A DNA stretch of 64,000 nt, taken from Anaerolineales bacterium. GTDB lineage: Bacteria; Chloroflexota; Anaerolineae; Anaerolineales; Villigracilaceae. Both the position numbers and the translations under genes were made by a program. The stretch spans positions 1 through 64,000 of the forward strand of contig JACMLM010000035.1 in assembly GCA_014379595.1 (NCBI GenBank), in the 5' to 3' direction. The notes below the pieces were generated by a model. It was given only the letters and a program-made list of their open reading frames with translations. It had not been told where the DNA came from and ran no database searches. Positions 8,723 to 16,731 of this stretch are shown here, in pieces (position 1 is the stretch's first letter; each line of letters starts with the position of its first letter).

Positions 8723-8845
8723 ATGAGCAGCATGGTATTTGCCCACCCCGATGACGACGAAGATGAAGTGGAAGAAACCCCAACCGAAGAAACCACTCAA
8801 GAAGAAAGCGCTGAAGAAGCTGGTGAATCTGAAGACGCTGAGTAA
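8723..8845 (+). CDS. Tiny hyperacidic protein (40 residues)
   Basis: A short frame, too small for most gene callers, is supported by AAGGAG placed 7 bases before the ATG and by a hairpin terminator 21 bases after the stop. The peptide begins MSSMVFAHPDDDEDEVEE and is dominated by Glu, Asp, Thr and Ser with almost no basic residues. No family is recognised. It lies between the TIR-like remnant and the transmembrane TIR gene, convergent with the latter. It could be a DNA-mimic or charge-based regulator, but composition alone does not establish that. Confidence 0.5.
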   Translation: MSSMVFAHPDDDEDEVEETPTEETTQEESAEEAGESEDAE

Positions 8846-8866
8846 TCAACTTGTATCTTGAAATTT

Positions 8867-8898
8867 ATGAACGCGCGGAATTTAATCCGCGCGTTCAT
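8867..8898. terminator. Bidirectional terminator between the acidic small gene and the TIR gene
   Basis: ATGAACGCGCGGA at 8867-8879 and its complement at 8886-8898 form a 13-bp stem with a 6-base AT loop, lying between two convergent genes. AT-rich sequence flanks both sides. Confidence 0.75.
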
Positions 8899-8919
8899 CT
8901 TGAATTTCATCCAAACCTA

Positions 8920-10299
8920 TTATTTCAATTCAAAATTAAGAAACGTACCGTCGATTCGATAGCGATTATTCAAACCCTTATAACCTAGAAAGAGCCACTT
9001 TTGTGTTGATGGCATGGAAACTGAATTTATTACAAACACGTGAGGGTTCACTATACTAGTGGCTGAGAGTGCATTGAATCTGAAGGAAATCGAAAAACCA
9101 TTCCCCTGATTAATCCCTTGTGAGCCTTGAAGAGTTTCATAAGTAGAGGGGTCTTTTTGCACAACCGCACGACTATTCACACTACCATTCAAGATGGCCA
9201 TTAACAGACCTGGTGAGTTTATATCAGGTTCGGTAAAAACTCCCATCCAAAGATCAGCATTATTCAATTCTCTCAATCGAGCTGTAAAGGTAACTGTTCC
9301 GCTTTCTGGTAACAGGACGAATAATCCATAGATTTCACTAGGTCCTTTTCCACGTTCGGCAAGAAAATCCAGATCGCCATTCTCAGCAGAAAAAGTATGC
9401 AAGGGTTCCTGCCAACAACCATCCCCTCTATCAGTGGCTGAAACAGTCGAAGGATATATTTCCCACAAAGTACTGATACAACCAGCCAGCCAATCTTGCC
9501 CAAGAGTAACAGGCAGGGGAGTAAAAGTGGGAACAGGTGTATCAGTCGATGGTATGGCAGTTGGTTCATTGGGAGTAGCAGTTTCTGTTGGAACTGATGT
9601 TGGTGTAGTTGTCTCTGTATAAACAACAGCAGTAGCAGGTATAGATGTAGGACTTGGCGTAACCCCGATTCCTAGTCCGCGTGCGCCTATGATTGCAGCC
9701 ACAATCGTTCCAAACACAGTAATCAAAGCTACAATTATGGATGGATGTAATCTATATAAAGGCTTTTTTTGGTCGTCTTCTGAGAGGTTTTCCCCAGCAT
9801 CTTCCAAGACTGTTTCTCGCTCAATAGTGGTCTTTGATATCTGTTCCTGGTTCATCTGCAAAGTCGCATTAATCTTGTCTGCGCGAGTTCGAAAAGCTTT
9901 CATGAGGCTTTGATAGCCATTCTCTTCAAACAAATTCACCCAGTGCCATTTTCTCAGACTTTGGAGAGTATTACATTCCTCCAACCGTGCAGGAATTATA
10001 AAGATATTATCTTCTGGTTGTTTCATTGCAGCATCAAGAGCCCATTTCACCTCTTGTTGTTGAAACCCCTCTTGATTGAATTGCTTTGATAAGCAAACTA
10101 CAACTATGTCTGCTTCGCGAACAGCCTCACGAATTTCCGATTCCCAATCCTGCCCCGGGAGAAGTTTTTCTTTATCGAGCCATGCGTCTATGCCATCTTG
10201 AGTCAGGCGCTTATAAAGCGCGCGCACAGCAACTTTATCTTCTGATGAGTGGCAAAGGAAAACTTTAAGGGGTTGTTTGGGTGTGGTGGTTTGCGGCAT
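8920..10299 (-). CDS. Transmembrane TIR-domain protein with an extracytoplasmic C-terminal domain
   Basis: A 459-residue protein. Residues 11-145 form a TIR domain: LKVFLCHSSEDK, IDAWLDKEKLLPGQDW, ADIVVVCLSKQF and IFIIPARLEECN. E83 in QQQEVKWAL occupies the position of the catalytic glutamate of NAD-cleaving TIR domains. After a charged linker comes one membrane helix (about 186-206), a Thr/Pro stalk (214-265), and a beta-rich C-terminal region (270-459) starting GQDWLAGCISTLWEIYP that I do not recognise. The likely topology is TIR inside and a sensor-like domain outside. It diverges from the STAND/GGDEF operon across a 251-bp gap. Whether the TIR is an NADase, a signal producer or a scaffold is unknown. 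Confidence 0.85.
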   Translation of the reverse strand: MPQTTTPKQPLKVFLCHSSEDKVAVRALYKRLTQDGIDAWLDKEKLLPGQDWESEIREAVREADIVVVCLSKQFNQEGFQQQEVKWALDAAMKQPEDNIFIIPARLEECNTLQSLRKWHWVNLFEENGYQSLMKAFRTRADKINATLQMNQEQISKTTIERETVLEDAGENLSEDDQKKPLYRLHPSIIVALITVFGTIVAAIIGARGLGIGVTPSPTSIPATAVVYTETTTPTSVPTETATPNEPTAIPSTDTPVPTFTPLPVTLGQDWLAGCISTLWEIYPSTVSATDRGDGCWQEPLHTFSAENGDLDFLAERGKGPSEIYGLFVLLPESGTVTFTARLRELNNADLWMGVFTEPDINSPGLLMAILNGSVNSRAVVQKDPSTYETLQGSQGINQGNGFSISFRFNALSATSIVNPHVFVINSVSMPSTQKWLFLGYKGLNNRYRIDGTFLNFELK

Positions 10300-10550
10300 T
10301 TTATATATCCCGCCAAATTAGTGTAATGAAATTATACAACTAAAAACACAATATGCTTCACCAATTCCATTACAGAATTGAATTTGGGTTTGGCGAAGTA
10401 ATATGGAGCTGAATCCGCTACGGGATGTGCAACGCACCACTTGATACTCTCCCCATCAGGTCCCAAATGATTGCCTCAGAAGCAAATTCTGATAACACAC
10501 CCTGATTCTAGACAGTCCGCTTATGCTATACTAAATAAGAAGGAGCATCG
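10300..10550. promoter_or_regulatory. Divergent promoter region between the TIR gene and the STAND operon
   Basis: No gene is seen in these 251 bases. On the plus strand TATACT at about 10528-10533 is a possible -10 box, and AAGGAG lies 5-8 bases before the tandem ATG codons at 10551 and 10554. Shared regulation with the TIR gene is possible because the two units start back to back. Confidence 0.45.
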
Positions 10551-11003
10551 ATGATGATTGATCCTATACAACTCCCGATACTTATAAAGGCTATAGATTT
10601 CGTTTTTGAAGAGGGTCGCAAGATACTGGAAGAACGCCGCGACCGAAGAAAAGCACAGGATACCCCATCCCAAAGTCAAGAGTCAGATCCTGAGGCAGAG
10701 ATTATCATCTCTGAACCCGAAAAAGAAATTGAGATCAAGCAGGATCTGCTTACCTCGCAAATAGATGAGCCTTTGTGGCAAAACCACGAAGAGGAAGTCA
10801 AACATCTGGTGAGGTTATTGGAAACCTATTCCCGTAACTATCATCTCGCTAAAGAACAGTATGCAAAATGGGGCAGTGCGCTTGTGCCTCCAATTATTGT
10901 CCACAATATGACCGATGCAGAAAATTCCATGCTTGAGACCATCAAGCAGCTTGAAGTGATCCTATCAAAAGTTTATAAGAAAGACATCAATCCTGTAAAA
11001 TAG
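10551..11003 (+). CDS. Helical adaptor-like protein, first gene of the STAND operon
   Basis: A 150-residue, highly charged, probably coiled-coil protein without a recognised family. Residues 1-35 form an amphipathic helix (ILIKAIDFVFEEGRKILEER), followed by an acidic disordered stretch. Residues about 90-145 (YSRNYHLAKEQYAKWG, PPIIVHNMTDAENSMLETI) resemble residues 15-60 of the next protein (HKKNLYTLEEMLARYGADQP, LINSATMEREAI). Both follow a helix-YG-Pro-helix pattern that I associate with small effector-associated N-terminal domains of bacterial STAND proteins. A good ribosome site and a 15-base gap to the next gene support an operon. Homotypic docking onto the STAND ATPase is an inference. 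Confidence 0.7.
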   Translation: MMIDPIQLPILIKAIDFVFEEGRKILEERRDRRKAQDTPSQSQESDPEAEIIISEPEKEIEIKQDLLTSQIDEPLWQNHEEEVKHLVRLLETYSRNYHLAKEQYAKWGSALVPPIIVHNMTDAENSMLETIKQLEVILSKVYKKDINPVK

Positions 11004-11018
11004 AAAACTAGGTGGACG

Positions 11019-13253
11019 ATGAACAAGGAAGAAATTCTTCATCTTGAAAAGATGATCTCTTTGCATAAGAAAAACCTCTATACTTTGGAGGAGATGCTGG
11101 CAAGATACGGGGCTGATCAACCTCTGCATCTCATCAATAGTGCCACGATGGAAAGAGAAGCAATCACCAGATATAGCAAACAAATAGAGAGCATCACTGC
11201 CACCGAAAAGGAAATCGAAAAAACAAATGCGTTGTCCGGTTTGCCAAGGCGGCCCTATTTTGTGGGGAGGGAGGACGAACTCAAATCTATTCTTCTATCT
11301 TTACAAACAAACAGCCGCACTTACATCATAGGGATTGAAGGCATCGGAGGTGTGGGGAAATCCGCGCTGGCGATTGAGCTTGGCTATCGCTGTGTTGAAA
11401 ATAATCTCTTTGCAAATGTGATTTGGATTTCAGCCAAGGAATCGGTGTTGACCCTGCATGGCATTGAGCCGATCCTCCCGGAAGCCAAAACTTTATCAGA
11501 CATTCTGATCACCATTGGCACAAGTCTGGGAAATCCCACTATTGGAAATTTATCCATTCAGGATCAGATCAGGCGTGCCTATGTTCTCATTTCGAGACAT
11601 ACCACTCTCCTTGTCCTTGATAATTTCGAGGCGTTATCCAAAAATGAACAGCGGGACATCCTCGATTTTTTAAGAAGATCGCCCATTACACTCAAGGTCG
11701 TTATTACGTCACGCGAGCGGGTTGCAGAGGGCCAGATCATTCGATTACAAGGTTTATCTTTTGAGGAAAGTAATGCCTTGTTAGCGTGGGACGCTCAACA
11801 AAAGAATATCCAACTTACACAAGACCAAAACAAATACCTTGTGGATATCACTGGAGGACTTCCCTTAGCCCTCTTATGGGTTCATGGACAAATTGCGGTG
11901 TTGGGTTATTCAGTTACGCAGGTATTGGATAAATTAAGTCTTGATACAGAGATTCCAATTCTGCAATACTGCTTCAATCACAGTTGGAATTTGCTTCGGC
12001 ACGACAACGAGAAGAAGATACTGTTCCTTCTGGCGTTACAGCCCGAGGCCGTTTCAAGAATCGCTCTCAATGAAATTGCTGGAATCGAAGATAGTGACAG
12101 TTTCGATAATGCGATCAGTGATCTTTTACAGTTGACCTTGATCGAGCCTGAACCCGACCGTGATTATTTCAGCATCCTGCCGCTAACACGAAGATTTATC
12201 CGCACGCAATTTGCAGGAGACAGAAAATTCATCAAACAGGCCGAATTGAAAACTGCTCACTATTATGTGAAATTTCTATCTCAAAAAAGCAGTTTCAAAG
12301 AATGGCGAGGGTACGATGATCTGTTGATGGATCGCAACAATATACTTAGCGCGGCTCAATGGTGTTATAAATCTGTGCAGAAAAAACAATCCAGTTCCAA
12401 GCCCCTGACAAAGGAAGCTCGGAACATCGCTGAAATTCTGATACAGATAGGCATTCAGTTTGGCAGTGTCCTGTGGCAGCGTGCGTTTTGGTATGATCGT
12501 ATGACTTTGGCACACGCTGCCCTAAGCGCTGCAAAATTATTAATGGATTGGAAGTCAGTAAGCACTTTCGCTAGAAATATATCCTGGATATATTTCTATC
12601 AAGGGGATTATTTGAGAGCTTTGCAATGGGCTGAAGAGGCTTTGCTGGCGACTACCAAAACCGAAGACGAACTACTGATCGCCGCAGCAAAAAGATCCCT
12701 GGGAACTGTTGAATTGCGCCTCGGTAATTTTGATCGTTCTGAAAAATTATTAAAAGATGTCCTTAAGACGAGCGAAGTTTTTATCAGCGACGACTATGGA
12801 ATATATAGTAAGGGTTTTGCTCAATATGGTTTGGGCGATCTCGAATATGAGCGTGGAAACATTAAGGAAGCCAGAGAATGGTATCAAAAAGCTTTGGATA
12901 CCTGGCGGGATCCAGTCCGAAAAGACCCTGTTCGACATATTAGTTATGCATTAAACGGACTGGGTTTTGTTGCATTAAAAGGAAAAAATTATGATGATGC
13001 CAGACGCTTCTTCACGGAAGGTATTCAATCTGCGGAAGAGTTTGGAAGAGTGGATGAACTTGCAAAAGGTCAGCTTGGGCTGGCTTCTGTCTGTTTCGAA
13101 ACCGGCGTGGGGTTGAAAACTGCTCTAACCCTGGTTAATGACTCCATCGAGAGTTTTCAACAACAAGGTATGCAATATGAAATTCAAAAAAGCATCACCC
13201 TTCAGGAGAAAATCCTGAAAGCACAACCCCAAACAATCGCACCTCAAGAATAA
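11019..13253 (+). CDS. STAND/NB-ARC ATPase with TPR repeats
   Basis: A 744-residue signal-transduction ATPase of the kind that oligomerises after sensing a ligand. Residues 1-70 form a helical N-terminal domain. The NB-ARC core follows, with FVGRE at 81, P-loop GIGGVGKS at 108-115, Walker B LLVLDNFE at 197-204, VITSRER at 228-234 and GGLPLAL at 279-285. A winged-helix region and a helical linker follow. From about residue 510 there are TPR-like repeats (YFYQGDYLRALQWAEEALLA, YERGNIKEAREWYQKALDTW, KNYDDARRFFTEGIQSAEEF), probably the sensor. No effector domain is seen on the protein itself, so output may pass through neighbours. The stop codon is one base from the start of the next gene, indicating coupled translation. 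Confidence 0.92.
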   Translation: MNKEEILHLEKMISLHKKNLYTLEEMLARYGADQPLHLINSATMEREAITRYSKQIESITATEKEIEKTNALSGLPRRPYFVGREDELKSILLSLQTNSRTYIIGIEGIGGVGKSALAIELGYRCVENNLFANVIWISAKESVLTLHGIEPILPEAKTLSDILITIGTSLGNPTIGNLSIQDQIRRAYVLISRHTTLLVLDNFEALSKNEQRDILDFLRRSPITLKVVITSRERVAEGQIIRLQGLSFEESNALLAWDAQQKNIQLTQDQNKYLVDITGGLPLALLWVHGQIAVLGYSVTQVLDKLSLDTEIPILQYCFNHSWNLLRHDNEKKILFLLALQPEAVSRIALNEIAGIEDSDSFDNAISDLLQLTLIEPEPDRDYFSILPLTRRFIRTQFAGDRKFIKQAELKTAHYYVKFLSQKSSFKEWRGYDDLLMDRNNILSAAQWCYKSVQKKQSSSKPLTKEARNIAEILIQIGIQFGSVLWQRAFWYDRMTLAHAALSAAKLLMDWKSVSTFARNISWIYFYQGDYLRALQWAEEALLATTKTEDELLIAAAKRSLGTVELRLGNFDRSEKLLKDVLKTSEVFISDDYGIYSKGFAQYGLGDLEYERGNIKEAREWYQKALDTWRDPVRKDPVRHISYALNGLGFVALKGKNYDDARRFFTEGIQSAEEFGRVDELAKGQLGLASVCFETGVGLKTALTLVNDSIESFQQQGMQYEIQKSITLQEKILKAQPQTIAPQE

Positions 13254-13254
13254 A

Positions 13255-14964
13255 ATGGATAATGAGCTAAAGATTTTCCTGCAATCATTTAAAGAACTGG
13301 AGAATCTCTTTCAGGCACTGCCGATCAGTGAAAGACAAATTCAAGGGTTGATTGGGCTTCTCTCAGGCATTCAAAAGAATGCGAAAAACCTGGCGGTCTA
13401 TGATTCCATTACTCATGCTCTTAATACACGCGCAGGAAAGTGGCTGCTGCCTGAAGAACATATTATAGGAATGGCAAAGATCGACATCTATGACTTGCGA
13501 CAAGCTAACAAAGTGTATGGAGCCTTGGTAGTCGATTCAGAATTACACAAACTGGCATTTCAATTAATGTCCATTTTCACTCTCGAGATCGGCGATTTTG
13601 TTCGCAGGTCCCCGGGCAGTGATGAATTTAGGATATTTTCCACTTCGAAAACACCTAAGGACATTAAGAGTCTGTTATCAAAGCTGTACCGTGACCAGGA
13701 AGTGGACTCTCTTCTGACATGGGATTTTGGCGTGGGCCTTACAGAAACTGAGGCCGAAAAGAAACTTCAAAAGCAGCGAAAGACCTTCAGGCCCGTAGTA
13801 ATTAGACAAACTATTCTCGAGAGCCACTCGGAGATTCCGAGGCCCATTGAGGAAAATAACAACTTTCAAAGTTGGCATGAGTTTAATATTCCCTATGAAA
13901 GATTTATAGATAAAATCCATACATTAGCATTGCCCGCTACATTAGAGCAACAGGCCATTGAACAGGTTAGGATCACCAAAGATATAGTGGAAAGTATAGT
14001 AACCAAAGACGCTTTAACAGGTATGCTCAATGGTCTTGGGGCAAATTGGTACCTGGATAATACGCTTATCCAAGCTGTAGCGCTCACAGACATGCTTAAT
14101 ATGCATGAAGGAAATGCACGTTATGGAAGCGCTGCCATAGACCAGGATCTCAGACGGTTTTCAAACATGCTTTTAAAGCATTTCCCGAAAAATGAAGGCT
14201 ATCTATTGTTACGATCTGAGCGTGCAGGCGATGAATTCAAAATAACATCAGTGAAAAGTAGTATGGCGGAACTGGAAGACAGGCTTCGCACGGTCTGGCA
14301 AAAGGATTTACATCACGGACTACTTGCATGGAATTATGGCGTGGGAAGGAATGATGGCGAAGCCCATGTTGAGCTTTATAGAAACAGAGTAAAGGAAACA
14401 GAAATCATGGAAGCTTCAACATTAAACGGTAAATCAACATTTATTATTGTCAGGCCGGATAGCGAAGATTACCCCAACCTATTTAAGCTTTCAGAAGAAA
14501 AAGCTCGAATTGTTGATGGAACGCCGATTATTGATTTGCATTTAACCATCCAGGCCATTCGAAATGTTGAAGATTTTACTTCTTTGAAAAAACGTCTGCA
14601 AGAGTATGCTTTAAATTTGTGTCCCTTTGAAATCAAAGTTGCAAATATTGCCAGAATGAATGTCAACAATCAACAAGGCAGGTTGTGGCTGTTGGCAGAA
14701 AAAACTCCAGCGCTTGAAAATATGTATAACGATCTGGGCAGAATCGCAGAAGAAATGGGATATAAAAGTTATCCCTATAAATCCGAAAACTGGCTGCCAC
14801 ATATAAAAATTGTTGATTTACCGGAAAACTCAACAACTCAGATAAAAGATCCGACCTTTGGTCTTGGCACGGGGATGACTTTCACAGTCAGAGACTTGGA
14901 ATGGACGGTACAACAAGGCCCGGAAAATTGGAATCTTTTGGATAAATTCTCGTTTCCAGAGTAA
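13255..14964 (+). CDS. Tandem GGDEF-like nucleotide cyclase domains fused to a 2H-phosphoesterase-like domain
   Basis: A 569-residue protein. GGDEF-like domain 1 (about 45-180) has DSITHALNTR, Asp77 in KIDIYDLRQANKVYG and the variant signature GSDEF at 121-125. Domain 2 (about 245-385) has DALTGMLNG, Asp279 and AGDEF at 324-328, closer to an active consensus. Residues about 425-569 resemble a 2H phosphoesterase: HLTI at 429-432 and HIKI at 516-519 in the spaced His-x-Thr/Ser-x arrangement, the second with Lys instead of Thr/Ser. No membrane or receiver domain is present. Synthesis and breakdown of a nucleotide messenger in one polypeptide is one reading; degenerate domains acting as binders is another. 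It starts one base after the STAND stop codon. Confidence 0.8.
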   Translation: MDNELKIFLQSFKELENLFQALPISERQIQGLIGLLSGIQKNAKNLAVYDSITHALNTRAGKWLLPEEHIIGMAKIDIYDLRQANKVYGALVVDSELHKLAFQLMSIFTLEIGDFVRRSPGSDEFRIFSTSKTPKDIKSLLSKLYRDQEVDSLLTWDFGVGLTETEAEKKLQKQRKTFRPVVIRQTILESHSEIPRPIEENNNFQSWHEFNIPYERFIDKIHTLALPATLEQQAIEQVRITKDIVESIVTKDALTGMLNGLGANWYLDNTLIQAVALTDMLNMHEGNARYGSAAIDQDLRRFSNMLLKHFPKNEGYLLLRSERAGDEFKITSVKSSMAELEDRLRTVWQKDLHHGLLAWNYGVGRNDGEAHVELYRNRVKETEIMEASTLNGKSTFIIVRPDSEDYPNLFKLSEEKARIVDGTPIIDLHLTIQAIRNVEDFTSLKKRLQEYALNLCPFEIKVANIARMNVNNQQGRLWLLAEKTPALENMYNDLGRIAEEMGYKSYPYKSENWLPHIKIVDLPENSTTQIKDPTFGLGTGMTFTVRDLEWTVQQGPENWNLLDKFSFPE

Positions 14965-15013
14965 TTATCATTGTAGGCTCCCACTTCGTAATCCAATTTA
15001 TCTTTTCGCACAG

Positions 15014-15047
15014 CCTTCTTTCCAGACATAAAGAAGGTTTTTTTTAT
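15014..15047 (+). terminator. Terminator of the STAND/GGDEF operon
   Basis: CCTTCTTT (15014-15021) pairs with AAAGAAGG (15030-15037) and is followed by a run of eight T. This marks the end of the three-gene operon. Confidence 0.9.
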
Positions 15048-15162
15048 TAAGCCAAGCCCACTTAAAAGCTGATCTCTTCACTATTACCAGCTGGAATTGT
15101 GCTATTATCCAATGGCATACTTATTAGGACTTTTGTTATGCCCATCTAAAAAGGTAACCGTA

Positions 15163-16134
15163 ATGGCAACCATCCTCATCGTAGACACCCGTCCAGCAGA
15201 CCGGCAGCTTTATATCACGCTGCTGAGCTCTTTTGGGTATCGCCTGTTGGAAGCCAGTGACGGTGCTGAGGCGTTGGAATTAGCACGCACTGAAATCCCC
15301 GACCTGGTCATCACCGATATCGTCATGCCAAATATGGATGGATTCACTCTTGCCCGACGTCTGCGTGCCGAACCTTTGCTTTCGGGCGTGCCGGTCATTT
15401 TCCAAACCGCTCAGTATCTTGAACCAGAGGTACGCAAACTGGCAACGGCTAGCGGCGTTCAGCATATCCTTGGCAAGCCCGCTCAGCCGCAGGATGTACT
15501 ACATGCAGTCCAGGAAACCCTCAAAAAGCCAGTTGCGCCGGCTAGACTTCCTCAAACTGGACAACTGCAGCGTGAACACCTTCAATTGCTGGCAGACAAA
15601 CTGTATGAAAAAAACCTGGAGCTGGAGAAAACCAATGAACGCCTGCGCAGTCTCTCACTGACCGATGAAATGACCGGTTTAAACAATCGACGCGGCTTCA
15701 TGATCATGGCCAATGGGCTGTTGAAATTTGCACGGCGCGCCAACCATCCTTTATGTTTGCTATATATAGATATGGATAGTCTGAAGCAAATCAACGACAC
15801 CTTCGGCCACGCTCAAGGCGATACGGCATTGACTCATTTTTCCCATATTTTAACTGAGACTTTTCGTGATTCAGATGTTATTGCGCGCATGGGCGGTGAC
15901 GAATTTGCAGCCCTAACCATTGATGCGACAGAAGGTAGTCTTATCGCTATTCAGGCGCGCTTGCAAAGCAATGTAGATTCTCACAACCTTTTATCTGTAC
16001 AGGGTTATACCTTATCCTTCAGCTTGGGAGTCATCCGGGTCGACTTAAATTCCACCCTTACTGTAGATGCATTGCTCTCTCAGGCTGACGAAGCAATGTA
16101 TGCTCATAAAAAGGGAAAAAAGAGGAAAACATAA
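15163..16134 (+). CDS. Response regulator with receiver and GGDEF domains (diguanylate cyclase)
   Basis: A 323-residue protein. The receiver domain (about 1-125) has ILIVDTRPADRQ, phospho-acceptor Asp in DLVITDIVMPNMDG and the conserved Lys in LGKPAQP. A coiled-coil linker leads into a GGDEF domain (about 165-320) with DEMTGLNNRRGF, YIDMDSLKQINDTFGHAQGD and MGGDEF. RDSD lies five residues before GGDEF, matching an RxxD inhibitory site, so the enzyme should be active and product-inhibited. The frame is open from 15097, but AAGGT before ATG 15163 and the start of the receiver fold favour the later start. It lies after the STAND operon terminator and so is a separate unit. Confidence 0.93.
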   Translation: MATILIVDTRPADRQLYITLLSSFGYRLLEASDGAEALELARTEIPDLVITDIVMPNMDGFTLARRLRAEPLLSGVPVIFQTAQYLEPEVRKLATASGVQHILGKPAQPQDVLHAVQETLKKPVAPARLPQTGQLQREHLQLLADKLYEKNLELEKTNERLRSLSLTDEMTGLNNRRGFMIMANGLLKFARRANHPLCLLYIDMDSLKQINDTFGHAQGDTALTHFSHILTETFRDSDVIARMGGDEFAALTIDATEGSLIAIQARLQSNVDSHNLLSVQGYTLSFSLGVIRVDLNSTLTVDALLSQADEAMYAHKKGKKRKT

Positions 16135-16172
16135 ACTTCATGCAATTATATATTTAAACAGAATCACGAATT

Positions 16173-16622
16173 TTAATCAAAGAGATTTAACTTACTCTCC
16201 ACGGCGCGGACCAATTTTTTATATCCTCCTATTTCAAACAAGTCCACGCGGTGCAAATGGCATAAAGATTCGGGCATGTCACATTTTTCCAATCGAACAG
16301 GGATGATAAAGATATCTTCATTGAGAAGCCACTTCGCTTTTTCAAGCGCGATTTTTAATTCCTCGTGTCGAAATCCTTCCTGTTTATTGAATCCACGTGA
16401 AAGGCAGGTGATGACCACATCACTCCTAAGAATCGCCTTACGGATTTCGCGCTCCCAATCCTGCCCGGGCTGCAGGTTTTCCCTGTCCAACCATACATCC
16501 ACCCCATATTTTTTTAAACGAGAGTATAAAGTGCGAACAGTATCACGGTCAACGTGGGAGTGGCAAAGGAATACCTTCAGAAGCCGTTTTCTCAGGATCA
16601 GTTTTTTTGAAAATTCATTCAT
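16173..16622 (-). CDS. Stand-alone TIR-domain protein
   Basis: A 149-residue protein that is almost entirely one TIR domain: LLKVFLCHSHVDRDTVRTLY, VDVWLDRENLQPGQDW, SDVVITCLSRGF, FRHEELKIAL with the candidate catalytic Glu, and IFIIPVRLEKCD. It is clearly related to the TIR domain of 8920-10299. It has no membrane segment or partner domain. ATG 16622 (MNEFSKKL) is chosen because the upstream 15 codons are low complexity. It lies downstream of a LuxR-type gene on the same strand and convergent with the receiver-GGDEF gene. It may act as a soluble NADase or signalling module; no known Thoeris ThsA-like partner is seen. Confidence 0.85.
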   Translation of the reverse strand: MNEFSKKLILRKRLLKVFLCHSHVDRDTVRTLYSRLKKYGVDVWLDRENLQPGQDWEREIRKAILRSDVVITCLSRGFNKQEGFRHEELKIALEKAKWLLNEDIFIIPVRLEKCDMPESLCHLHRVDLFEIGGYKKLVRAVESKLNLFD

Positions 16623-16731
16623 CCCACTAGAGTAGCCCAAACTCAAAAAATTAAAAACCCCTTTCAAGGGACATCAATTGGGGGACGCCTTAAAAGGGGA
16701 AGCAAATATAGGGGAAGAAATTTAGATCAGG

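Noticed and set aside
8461-8796. 111-codon open frame on the minus strand
   Set aside because: Low-complexity start, no ribosome site, covers the acidic gene on the other strand and shows no recognisable domain; a shorter frame in the same area carries the TIR/LuxR similarity.
13255-14964. Possible Cas10 or mCpol-type polymerase
   Set aside because: The signatures are GSDEF and AGDEF in a GGDEF context with DxLTGxxN motifs, not GGDD, and no CRISPR genes or array are present.
16173-16622. Thoeris ThsB
   Set aside because: A TIR domain is present, but no ThsA-type SLOG or sirtuin effector gene is seen nearby.
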